From: Lachnospiraceae bacterium
GTDB taxonomy: Bacteria; Bacillota; Clostridia; Lachnospirales; Lachnospiraceae
DNA: 41,625 bases
Direction: 5' to 3'
Assembly (NCBI GenBank): GCA_028692055.1
Contig: JAQUYA010000016.1
Coordinates: forward strand, 1-41,625
Shown here: in pieces, positions 23,616 to 31,458 of the stretch
How positions within the stretch are numbered: the first letter of the stretch is position 1
Layout of the letters: every line of letters begins with the position of its first letter
Position numbers and translations under genes: made by a program
Notes under the pieces: generated by a model
Seen by the model: only the letters and a program-made list of their open reading frames with translations
What the model was told of the DNA's origin: nothing
Databases searched by the model: none

Positions 23616-24335
23616 TCAGTTTCCTTGCTTTGGGCAGGATTTGCAGGCTTTTCCAGTCGTAAACAGCGTTGGTAAAATTTCCTCTCTGGTACCCTGCTTC
23701 GTCACTTTTCCGTCTGCAATGACAATAATCTCATCTGCAATATTCAGTAGTCGTTCCTGATGAGATACCACTAACATAGAACCCTTGCGGCTCTCTCTGT
23801 GACGTGTAAAGATTTCAATCAAATTTGTAAAACTCCATAAATCAATCCCTGCCTCCGGCTCATCAAATACCGATAATTCCGTGTGACGCGCCAATACGGT
23901 TGCAATCTCGATTCTCTTAATTTCTCCACCGGAAAGACTTGCATTCACTTCTCTGTCTGCATACTCATTTGCACACAATCCTACTTCCGTCAGTGCATGG
24001 CAGATATCTGCTTCGTTTAATGCTTTGCCCGCCGCCATTTCTATCAGCTCACGGACTGTGATTCCCTTAAACCGAACCGGCTGTTGAAATGCATATCCAA
24101 TTCCTGTTTTTGCCCGTTCTGTAGCACCCAGCTTCGTAATATCCGTTCCATCAAAGATAATCTGTCCGGAAGTTGGGGCCATCAATCCGGCAATCAGCTT
24201 TGCTGTCGTTGTCTTACCACCGCCATTTGGCCCGGTTATTACTACAAATTTATTATCTGGTACCACAAAAGATACATCTTTTAAAATATCTGCTCCATCT
24301 TCTGCTTTCCATGATATATTTTTTAATTCTAACAT
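23616..24335 (-). CDS. sufC: SufC-like ABC ATPase (SMS-type SmsC)
   Basis: 239 aa from the ATG at 24335 (MLELKNISWK); AGAGG lies 10 bases upstream, and the longer in-frame start has no ribosome site. Walker A GPNGGGKTT, signature LSGGEIKRIEIA, Walker B LSVFDEPEAGIDLWS and the H-loop in VVSHQERLL are all present. SufC energises cluster assembly on the SufB scaffold in the cytoplasm and is not a transporter. The C-terminus carries a CKSCPKQGN tail with a CX2C. Co-transcribed with the scaffold gene. Confidence 0.9.
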   Translation of the reverse strand: MLELKNISWKAEDGADILKDVSFVVPDNKFVVITGPNGGGKTTTAKLIAGLMAPTSGQIIFDGTDITKLGATERAKTGIGYAFQQPVRFKGITVRELIEMAAGKALNEADICHALTEVGLCANEYADREVNASLSGGEIKRIEIATVLARHTELSVFDEPEAGIDLWSFTNLIEIFTRHRESRKGSMLVVSHQERLLNIADEIIVIADGKVTKQGTREEILPTLFTTGKACKSCPKQGN

Positions 24336-24469
24336 ATTAGACAAGCCTCTTTCTTTCGTTCTCTTCCCTGGGATTCCCCTACTCATTTCATACCATAAGG
24401 ATTCCCTTGCTATAGTATCACAATCCTGATATGTCATACAATAAATTCTTTCTAAAATTTAATGCAGAC

Positions 24470-24766
24470 TTAATCATCCTCATCTTCGATATAACGCAAG
24501 TGTTTCTTTGTGGAATTGCATACTTTTTTGCCCCTGATATAAAAATACGTTGCCGATAATAAAAGAATACCCGCACAAATTAAGCCTTCCCAGCCATTTA
24601 CCAGTTTAAACAATGTAATACCTGCAACAATCATACTGACTACCGTCCGCATATAAGACAAATGTGTTCGTTCCACCGATAGATGTGTTCGTTCTAAAGA
24701 CAGATACTCCTCCAATGTCATGTTATCCTTATTCTGTTCAAATTCCTTTAACTTTTCCAGCTTCAT
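24470..24766 (-). CDS. DUF202-family small membrane protein
   Basis: 98 aa with an N-terminal amphipathic region containing a near-duplicate LSLERTHLSVERTHLSYMRT (the RTxLSxxRT signature of DUF202/YidH proteins), then two membrane helices (VVSMIVAGITLFKLV and LICAGILLLSATYFYI) and an acidic C-terminus. The RTHLS motif is present twice in tandem, an internal repeat of 7 residues. Function of the family is unknown. Divergent from the plus-strand gene at 24869. Confidence 0.8.
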   Translation of the reverse strand: MKLEKLKEFEQNKDNMTLEEYLSLERTHLSVERTHLSYMRTVVSMIVAGITLFKLVNGWEGLICAGILLLSATYFYIRGKKVCNSTKKHLRYIEDEDD

Positions 24767-24781
24767 ACACGCACGCCTTTC

Positions 24782-24809
24782 TTGACTTCTCTTCTTATTA
24801 TAGTATACT
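24782..24809 (+). promoter_or_regulatory. Sigma-A-type promoter for the 24869 gene
   Basis: TTGACT (24782-24787), a 16-bp spacer and TATACT (24804-24809) on the plus strand. It is placed about 60 bp before the ATG at 24869, supporting that this small gene is expressed. Confidence 0.75.
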
Positions 24810-24868
24810 TATGGGAAGATATTCAACTACTGATTATACGCGGCTTTCCGTCGCAGACAGGAGAATTC

Positions 24869-25075
24869 ATGAAAAAGAAAATTAAGCAGATTTCTGCTAT
24901 TATTGCTATTGTCATACTTGTCGGCTTATACGTGGCTACCTTCATTTTTGCCATAACCGATTCCCCAAATTCCGGTCGCATGTTCCAGGCTTCCCTTTTC
25001 GCCACCATCGGAATCCCCATCCTCCTCTGGATATGGCTATGCCTTTACCGTGCCATCACCAAAAAAGACGAATAA
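24869..25075 (+). CDS. 68-aa two-helix membrane protein
   Basis: Starts MKKKIKQISAIIAIVILVGL at an ATG preceded by ACAGGAGAATTC; two membrane helices (residues ~8-28 and ~43-62) are joined by a short loop (ITDSPNSGRMFQASLF), and it ends RAITKKDE. A consensus promoter lies upstream. It is the only plus-strand gene before 28853 and its stop codon overlaps the left arm of the long palindromic element at 25074. No family name can be given with certainty. Confidence 0.75.
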   Translation: MKKKIKQISAIIAIVILVGLYVATFIFAITDSPNSGRMFQASLFATIGIPILLWIWLCLYRAITKKDE

Positions 25076-25373
25076 ATATACAAAATGGCGGTGGCAAATA
25101 TCGGCTGGCTGCTGCTACGGGTTATCGGCAGATTTGTGACTTTGGAAAGGAATTAGATATTCTTAGCATTCCCCCTTATCTCTAGCAATTTTCAGACACG
25201 ATGTCTGAAAAAGGCTTAGCTGAGGCATGGATGCCGAATCTAAGCCGCTTGCGGTAGTCTTTATTTCCATACAGGGAATGCTTAGCATATCTTATTCCTG
25301 CACATTGGAACAAACCTGCCGATAACCCGTAGCAACAGCCAGCCGATATCTACCACCGCCATTTTGTATATTT
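25074..25373. mobile_element. 300-bp long palindromic element 1 (MITE-like)
   Basis: The outer arms (about 25074-25131 and 25315-25373) are inverted copies over ~58 bp with only a few mismatches. A second inverted pair follows inside (GATATTCTTAGCATTCCC near 25156 with GGGAATGCTTAGCATATC near 25275). The tip has two local hairpins: TTTCAGACA-CGA-TGTCTGAAA (about 25190-25210) and GGCTTAG...CTAAGCC enclosing GGCAT/ATGCC (about 25213-25246). No ORF fits. The whole could fold into one long cruciform or RNA hairpin. Plan and tip sequence match the two elements at 39504-40236. Confidence 0.75.
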
Positions 25374-25383
25374 TCGATAGCAC

Positions 25384-25422
25384 AAAAAATGCTGCATGGC
25401 GGAAAGCCATACAGCATTTTTT
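25384..25422. terminator. Bidirectional terminator of the sugar ABC operon
   Basis: AAAAAATGCTG(C)ATGGC pairs with GCCAT(A)CAGCATTTTTT around a 5-nt loop: 16 pairs with one internal opposition and T6 on both sides. It ends the minus-strand operon whose last stop is at 25444. Confidence 0.92.
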
Positions 25423-25443
25423 AATGCGAATCAGTTTGCTATT

Positions 25444-26784
25444 TTATTCTGCACCTTCTAATTCAACCCATTTGGATTCAATTTGTTCACAAGCTGCATC
25501 TTTGTCAATTGTGCCTGCTACATAGGACTGCATGATTTCACCAAATGCCTGATGGAAGCTATCGGTAGAGTAGGTAATGGATAAAGTAGCCGTGCCTTCT
25601 GATGCTTCTAATGCGGAGCCTTGTTTTACAACTTCCATATCTGGTGCTTCTGCATCAGAAATTGGAGGAATCACACCTGCAACATCCTTGAACCATGTTT
25701 TTCCATAATCAGAGGTATACCACCAGTTTAAGAAATCTAAGGTTGGCTGCAATGCTTTAGAATCTTTGTTTACACGAAGCGCCTGGTCGGAACCACCGAT
25801 GATTTTACAATTTGCTGCATCATCATTTACTGGGTATCCGTCAAAACCAATTTGAATGTCTGGATTAATCTTTAATATATCTGCCTCTACCCAGGCACCC
25901 TGTCCAAGCATCATACCTACTGTTCCAGAAGCGAAAGCCGCATCTTCTGTACTTAAGTCTGCTTCGAGAGGTTTTGCATCTCCATATTTTACTGCTAAGT
26001 CGATGAAGCTAAAGAAGTCATCATAGATTTCCGGGTAATCGCTCAATTTTGCTTCGCCTGCTGCAAATTTCTTAACAAGTCCTTCAACATCGTCCTTACC
26101 AGCTGCATCTAAGAATGTCTGGAAGCAGTGTTTGTATACCCACCACTCTGCAAAGCCTGTGGTAAATGGGGTATAGCCTGCTGCGGATAATTTTTCACAG
26201 GCTGCTTCTAAATCAGCCATTGTCTGTGGGAACTCAGCAATACCTACTTCTTCAAAAAGTCCTTTGTTGTACAGAATACCAAAATAATTTCCTTTAATAC
26301 TAAGACCATGTACTTCATCACCGGACATCATAACTGATTTGACTGAATCAGTCATAGCACCTGCTAATGGCTGGTCTGCTAAATTATAGGAATAATCTAA
26401 ATACGTTCCGATTTCTTTACCTGAAGTAGAGGAAAAGATATCCGGGCATTCGCCTGAATTTAATTTTGCTTTTAATAAAGTAGGGTAATCATTTTGTGTG
26501 GTTTCATAATTAATTACTACATTTGGTTTTACCTCCTGATATGCAGCAATCAATTCATTAATCGCATCTGCATATTCCGGGCTGGAAATAAACATATAGA
26601 TTTCAGCTGCTTCATCGGAACCTGCTGTGTCTGCTGCTGATGCGTCTGCTTCTGTACCTGCCTCCGTTGTACCTGCTGCCGGTGTTTCCGCGCTCTTACT
26701 TCCACATCCCACGAGCATGGTGGAAATCATGGTTGTGCATAACAATACGCTTAATAGTTTCTTTTTCATAGTTTTTGATATCAT
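25444..26784 (-). CDS. CUT1 sugar ABC transporter substrate-binding lipoprotein
   Basis: 446 aa from the ATG at 26784 (MISKTMKKKLLSVLL), with AAGGAGAGTAAGA upstream. Signal peptide and lipobox LVGC place the lipid-modified Cys at about residue 28, followed by an A/T/E-rich linker. The mature part shows the extracellular solute-binding family 1 pattern: EIYMFISSPEYADAINELIAAYQEVKPNVVINYE, then ...TMADLEAACEKLSAAGYTPF, and GTVGMMLGQGAWVEADI. It delivers a carbohydrate to the two permeases encoded upstream. No ATPase gene is present, so a shared MsmK-like ATPase from elsewhere is expected. Substrate unknown. Confidence 0.92.
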   Translation of the reverse strand: MISKTMKKKLLSVLLCTTMISTMLVGCGSKSAETPAAGTTEAGTEADASAADTAGSDEAAEIYMFISSPEYADAINELIAAYQEVKPNVVINYETTQNDYPTLLKAKLNSGECPDIFSSTSGKEIGTYLDYSYNLADQPLAGAMTDSVKSVMMSGDEVHGLSIKGNYFGILYNKGLFEEVGIAEFPQTMADLEAACEKLSAAGYTPFTTGFAEWWVYKHCFQTFLDAAGKDDVEGLVKKFAAGEAKLSDYPEIYDDFFSFIDLAVKYGDAKPLEADLSTEDAAFASGTVGMMLGQGAWVEADILKINPDIQIGFDGYPVNDDAANCKIIGGSDQALRVNKDSKALQPTLDFLNWWYTSDYGKTWFKDVAGVIPPISDAEAPDMEVVKQGSALEASEGTATLSITYSTDSFHQAFGEIMQSYVAGTIDKDAACEQIESKWVELEGAE

Positions 26785-26889
26785 TCTTACTCTCCTTCTC
26801 TTTTCCATAATATGTTTGGTTTTTTGCTTCTATTTCTATTTCCATTTCTATATTCACAGTCCTCCCGAACTGTTCCTACCTGATTTATA

Positions 26890-27729
26890 TTAGCCCTTTA
26901 CGGCTCCGGCTACTACGCCCTCTACAATATTTTTCTGTAATAGAATAAAGAATAAAATCGATGGCAATACCGCCAATACCATGGCAGTCATTGCATAATG
27001 CCATTGGGTATTAAATTGTCCGACAAACGTATAGGCCGACAGGACTAAAGTCTTAGTTTTTGGTGAACTGTTTACCATCAGCAATGGTAACAGGAAATCA
27101 TTCCATATCCACATGACATCTAGTACAACAACTGTTGCGGTAACTGATTTCAATAATGGAAAAATAACTGAGGTAAACGTCTTTGCTGTAGATGCCCCAT
27201 CGATAAAAGCACTTTCATCGATTTCCTTTGGTATCGTCTTCATAAAGTTACAATAAATAAAGGTTGCCATCGGAATACCAAAGCCCCAATACTGAATACC
27301 AAGTCCCCAGGTACTACCTGTCAGATGAATCACATTCATAACCTTCAGAAGGGTAATCATAATCGTCTGGAACGGAATCAGCATCGGTGTAATTACCAGT
27401 AAATGTGCGATTCTGGTGTATTTTCCAGGTCTTCTATCCAGAATATATGCCGTTGCGGAAGAAAAAGCAACGATTCCGATAATACCAATGGTGGTAATTA
27501 CAACGTTATTTAAAAATAATTTCCCATAGTTCATTTTGTCAATCACGTCTTTATAATTCTGCCACTCAATTACTTTCGGAAGTGCAATAACATCTGCTAC
27601 TACTTCTCCAAAAGGTTTTACTGAATTAATAAACATCAGGTATACCGGGTAAATATATACAAGCGCAAGTATTACCATAATTACTTCTAACAGAATCATT
27701 TTACATTGTTTTTTTTGTTTCCTGGTCAT
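26890..27729 (-). CDS. CUT1 sugar ABC permease, MalG/MsmG type
   Basis: 279 aa, six membrane helices. The EAA loop is EIDESAFIDGASTAKTFTSVIFPLLKS, where the permease couples to the ATPase. The N-terminus KQKKQCKMILLEVIMVILALVYIYPVYLMFINSVKPFGEV and the C-terminal KNIVEGVVAGAVKG are typical of MalG-like permeases. The start overlaps the last base of the upstream permease gene. It lies 106 bp upstream of the binding-protein gene. Confidence 0.93.
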   Translation of the reverse strand: MTRKQKKQCKMILLEVIMVILALVYIYPVYLMFINSVKPFGEVVADVIALPKVIEWQNYKDVIDKMNYGKLFLNNVVITTIGIIGIVAFSSATAYILDRRPGKYTRIAHLLVITPMLIPFQTIMITLLKVMNVIHLTGSTWGLGIQYWGFGIPMATFIYCNFMKTIPKEIDESAFIDGASTAKTFTSVIFPLLKSVTATVVVLDVMWIWNDFLLPLLMVNSSPKTKTLVLSAYTFVGQFNTQWHYAMTAMVLAVLPSILFFILLQKNIVEGVVAGAVKG

Positions 27730-28613
27730 TAGATGTCAACCTCCTTATTTCTGGAACCCTTTAATACCAGCTGAGTCAATACTAAAATAATTAAGAAGAA
27801 TACCAATGATTTTGCAGCACCTAAACCATAATTATTGTTTTGGAATGCCTCACGGTAGATATCCAGTGTCACACTGTAAGTGGAACCACCCGGACCTCCT
27901 TTGGTTAATGCTAGTATAATATCAAATACCTTTAAGGAATTGGTCAGTGACATGAAAATACAGGTCGTGATGGAAGGTCCTAACAAAGGCAGCGTCACAC
28001 GGAAGAACTTCGCCGGTCCATTGGCTCCATCTACGGTAGCTGCTTCTAATACATCGCTTGGTACTGCCTGTAAACCTGCAATGTATAACACCACATAAAA
28101 TCCAACAGACTGCCAGATACCTACAAAGGCAACGGAATAAAATGCGAGTTTCGGGTCACCCAGCCAGCTGAGATTCAGAAATTCCAAACCAGTCATTTCA
28201 AACATTTTTGCAAATCCCTGTGAAAAAATGAATTTCCAGATGAATCCTACGATTGTCATACTCATAATGTAAGGAACAAAGAAAATACCTCTTAAAATAT
28301 TTGCTGTTCTTAATTTTTTTACCAGAATAACTGCCAGAGCCAGTGCAAAAACATTTGCAACTATCATAAATACGACTGTATACCTGGCTGTAAAAATAAG
28401 TGATTTGGCAAAATCGCTTCCTTTACTAAATAAAGTAATGAAGTTATCAAATCCAATAAAGACTGGTTCCTTTGCAATTCCATTCCATTCGGTCAAAGAA
28501 TAATAACCACTCATTACAAACGGAATATACATCATTACCGTTACTAATATGATTGCTGGCAATGTATACAAAACTGTTTCTATTGTTTGTTTCTTTTTTC
28601 TACCCAATTGCAT
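27729..28613 (-). CDS. CUT1 sugar ABC permease, MalF/MsmF type
   Basis: 294 aa, six membrane helices, with the EAA loop AVPSDVLEAATVDGANGPAKFFRVTLPLLGPSI and the start-proximal YLxPALI-like LYTLPAIILVTVMMYIPFVMSGYYSLTEWNG. First gene of the operon, preceded by GGGGAGTTAAAT and by a promoter at 28673-28701. It pairs with the MalG-type permease to form the channel. Confidence 0.93.
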   Translation of the reverse strand: MQLGRKKKQTIETVLYTLPAIILVTVMMYIPFVMSGYYSLTEWNGIAKEPVFIGFDNFITLFSKGSDFAKSLIFTARYTVVFMIVANVFALALAVILVKKLRTANILRGIFFVPYIMSMTIVGFIWKFIFSQGFAKMFEMTGLEFLNLSWLGDPKLAFYSVAFVGIWQSVGFYVVLYIAGLQAVPSDVLEAATVDGANGPAKFFRVTLPLLGPSITTCIFMSLTNSLKVFDIILALTKGGPGGSTYSVTLDIYREAFQNNNYGLGAAKSLVFFLIILVLTQLVLKGSRNKEVDI

Positions 28614-28672
28614 ATTTAACTCCCCTTTTCAAAATTCATTGTGTAAATTGCTATGTATTTACCATATAACAA

Positions 28673-28701
28673 ATTATAAACTATACACTTTGTCTTTTGA
28701 A
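28673..28701 (-). promoter_or_regulatory. Putative promoter of the ABC operon
   Basis: On the minus strand: TTCAAA (28696-28701), a 17-bp spacer and a perfect TATAAT (28673-28678), about 60 bp upstream of the first permease start. The poor -35 suggests activator dependence, plausibly on the divergent AraC-type regulator. Confidence 0.6.
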
Positions 28702-28852
28702 TGTACTTTTATGAACAGGTAGTGGTAAAATATTGTACAATACATTATTTTACGATGCTTCCTCTTTTTTTCGTGTCCTTTCTATGATACTTGTGCTACA
28801 CTACTAATATAGATTTTGTGTCTGTGTCAGAAGCACAGCTTGAGGGAAAGGC

Positions 28853-30679
28853 ATGGTTATTAATATGAAAAAGAGAGCTCTGTGGAAATCAAAAATACGT
28901 GCGAAATTATACCCGGTGTTCAGCCGCTTTTCTATGAAAACACAACTTATTGCACTGGTAAGCATTACTTTTACCCTAATCATTGCCGTTATCATTACCT
29001 ATAATTATAGAAGTAACCGCAATGCGATTACTGTTCAGCAGACGCAGTCCGCTTCTACCCTTTTAAATCTGGAATCACAGAATCTGGATGCCTATTTTAC
29101 GGAAATCAGTCGTTATTCCCTTCTGCTGCGCCACGATGCCTCTTTTATCCAAAGTATCAGTTCCTCTACCGCTTTGGATTATGCGGAAAAAAGTAATATT
29201 CAAAGTCTTTTGCGCAGTAATTTTGATTCCCGTACGGATTTGATTTCGTACCGACTCTTTCTCTTAAATAAAGCAGATAATTATATGATTGACTCGAAAC
29301 GACACAAGGTACAGACATTTTATGACAATTACGTGACTGAACTTCCCGGTTATGACACCTTCACGCAAAAACCCTACTACCGTTCCATAGAGCCTGCCAA
29401 TGAAGAAGGTACCTTTATTACCTACTATCGGACAATTATCCGCATAGAAGATCAAAAACCACTTGCCATCGTCGAGTTAACTTTTGATACTTCTTATATT
29501 GATTCTATCGCACAGGACCATAATGACCTGGGCGAACTATTCTGTATGGTGGATGAGCAAAACCGTATCCTTTATACGAATACCCCAGATATTGATGCTG
29601 CATTTATTCAACAGGCTCTCCCGAGTTTATCTGACACAAGTGTCAATAATTTTCATCTGACCAGCAAGGATGTTTCCTATCTTGGGGTTTATCATACCAG
29701 TGAAGCACATGGTTATAAAATCATCAGTTTTAAACCACTTTCCGGTTTAGACCAGAAGATTGCTGCTACGCGTAATGTAAGTCTACTCATTGCAATCCTC
29801 GCCATTGTCATTGCCATTGTACTGGTTTCCTTCTTTATCCGGTTGATTACCAATCCTCTATCTACTCTGGCACATCGGTTACGGCGTGTAGGAACCGGTA
29901 ACTTTACCACCACTACCGATATCGGTGGTAGTTTGGAAATCACGAATCTGGCACATGATTTTAACTCCATGATTCACCACATTGATGATTTAATCAAAAA
30001 AAATTATATCTCTGAAATTAATGCAAAAACTTCCCGCCTGATTGCATTGGAAGCACAACTGAATCCGCATTTTCTCTATAATACTCTGCAGGCAATCTCG
30101 GCAGAAGCGATTATCAACAAGCAGCCAAAAATCAACGCCATGGTGACCTCTCTTGCCTCTATGCTGCGTTATTCGATTAAGGAGGAATACTTTGTGTCTG
30201 TTGCGCAGGAAATCAAACACGTCAACGATTACCTTTCCTTACAGCATTCCAGATTTGGTGAAAATCTGACGTATGAATGGAATATCGATGAAGATACACT
30301 GCATGCCATGATTCCGAAAATCAGCATTCAGACCCTGGTAGAAAATTCTATCACGCATGGTATCAGTGGAGATATTGACCATATCAATATCTATATTCGT
30401 ACTTATATGGAGGGCGACCAGCTTCTGATAAAGGTTCGTGATGACGGCATCGGCATTGCTCCTGAGAAGCTAAATGAGTTAAAAGAGGCCTTCGCAAACA
30501 GTGATTTAAATACTCACAAATCTCTGGGCATTGGTCTGATGAATCTAAGCAGCCGTATTCATATTCTCTATGATGAACCGGCCTCTCTTTCCATTGAGAG
30601 TAATTTAGGGTATTATACCTTAGTAACACTATCTATTCCAACAGGAGGTAATCTGCATGTATCACGCACTCATAATTGA
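28853..30679 (+). CDS. YesM-type sensor histidine kinase
   Basis: 608 aa: TM1 at about residues 31-52, an extracytoplasmic dCACHE-like sensor region to ~305, TM2 (VSLLIAILAIVIAIVLVSFFI), a HAMP domain (LITNPLSTLAHRLRRVGTGNF...), then the His_kinase domain with phosphorylation motif LNPHFLYNTLQAI. The ATPase domain shows LVENSITHGI, VRDDGIGIAPEKL and GIGLMNLSSRI. It senses an extracellular signal, probably tied to the divergently encoded sugar transporter. The ATG at 28853 follows GAGGGAAAGGC. The end overlaps the response regulator start by 23 bp, so the pair is translationally coupled. Confidence 0.92.
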   Translation: MVINMKKRALWKSKIRAKLYPVFSRFSMKTQLIALVSITFTLIIAVIITYNYRSNRNAITVQQTQSASTLLNLESQNLDAYFTEISRYSLLLRHDASFIQSISSSTALDYAEKSNIQSLLRSNFDSRTDLISYRLFLLNKADNYMIDSKRHKVQTFYDNYVTELPGYDTFTQKPYYRSIEPANEEGTFITYYRTIIRIEDQKPLAIVELTFDTSYIDSIAQDHNDLGELFCMVDEQNRILYTNTPDIDAAFIQQALPSLSDTSVNNFHLTSKDVSYLGVYHTSEAHGYKIISFKPLSGLDQKIAATRNVSLLIAILAIVIAIVLVSFFIRLITNPLSTLAHRLRRVGTGNFTTTTDIGGSLEITNLAHDFNSMIHHIDDLIKKNYISEINAKTSRLIALEAQLNPHFLYNTLQAISAEAIINKQPKINAMVTSLASMLRYSIKEEYFVSVAQEIKHVNDYLSLQHSRFGENLTYEWNIDEDTLHAMIPKISIQTLVENSITHGISGDIDHINIYIRTYMEGDQLLIKVRDDGIGIAPEKLNELKEAFANSDLNTHKSLGIGLMNLSSRIHILYDEPASLSIESNLGYYTLVTLSIPTGGNLHVSRTHN

Positions 30680-31400
30680 TGATGAAAACCCGGTTCGTAT
30701 TGCCATTACGGCTCTTGGTCACTGGCATGCTTACGGTATCGTGGAACCTGCCATCGCAGTCAACGGGAAAGAAGGGCTAAGCTGCTGCCGTGAGCTGCAC
30801 CCTGACATTGTCTTCGTTGATATGCAAATGCCAATTATGGGTGGCATCGAATTTTTGGAAAAAGCAAAGGATGAATTCCCAAATATTAAGGTTATTGTCG
30901 TCAGTGGATATGATTATTTTGAATACGCACAGGCAGCTATCAAACAGGGCGCTATTGATTATCTGTTAAAGCCGGTAGTGGAAGAAGAATTAAACATGGC
31001 TTTGGAAAAAGCAGTCAGACTCTTAAATATAGAAAATAACATTGAAGAAACAGAACCCATTCCAGAGAATACCGATATTTCCCCTGCAAGGGTTATTGAA
31101 ATTATAAAAGAATATATTGAGCAGAATTACTGTCAGGATATTAAAATTTCCATGTTCAGTGACAAATACTTCTTTTCCAAGGAGTATTTGTCCAAATTAT
31201 TTAAGAAAAAATATGGTTTCGGCATCTACGAATATGCCCTGAGTCTTCGTATGGAGCGCGCCAAAGAACTATTGGCACAACCCGAAATACAGATACAGGA
31301 TATCTCCGACCGTTTGGGCTATAGCAATAATAACTATTTCAGTAAAGCCTTCAAAAATTATTACAATCTATCTCCCACCGAATACCGGGAACAAATATAA
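30657..31400 (+). CDS. YesN-type response regulator, REC plus AraC HTH
   Basis: 247 aa. The receiver domain (1-~120) has D8/D9, phospho-acceptor D55 in VFVDMQMP, S83 and K105 in DYLLKPV. A C-terminal AraC/XylS double helix-turn-helix follows (~150-247: FSKEYLSKLFKKKYGFGIYEYALSLRMERAKELL and ISDRLGYSNNNYFSKAFKNYYNLSPTEYRE). AGGAGGTAATCTGC precedes the ATG. Phosphorylated by the overlapping YesM-type kinase; likely activates the divergent sugar ABC operon. Confidence 0.93.
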   Translation: MYHALIIDDENPVRIAITALGHWHAYGIVEPAIAVNGKEGLSCCRELHPDIVFVDMQMPIMGGIEFLEKAKDEFPNIKVIVVSGYDYFEYAQAAIKQGAIDYLLKPVVEEELNMALEKAVRLLNIENNIEETEPIPENTDISPARVIEIIKEYIEQNYCQDIKISMFSDKYFFSKEYLSKLFKKKYGFGIYEYALSLRMERAKELLAQPEIQIQDISDRLGYSNNNYFSKAFKNYYNLSPTEYREQI

Positions 31401-31403
31401 GGG

Positions 31404-31448
31404 AGTATAAAAAATACCGATTCCTTTCAGAATCGGCATTTTTATACT
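31404..31448. terminator. Bidirectional terminator between convergent genes
   Basis: AGTATAAAAAATACCGATTC pairs with GAATCGG and ATTTTTATACT around the loop CTTTCA, with T-runs on both strands. It ends the regulator gene on the plus strand and the large surface-protein gene on the minus strand. Confidence 0.9.
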
Positions 31449-31458
31449 TATCAATATT

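Noticed and set aside
25074-25373. Riboswitch or ncRNA gene
   Set aside because: Strong secondary structure suggested this, but the symmetrical arms, similarity of plan to the 39.5-40.2 kb elements and position at a stop codon fit a palindromic repeat better.
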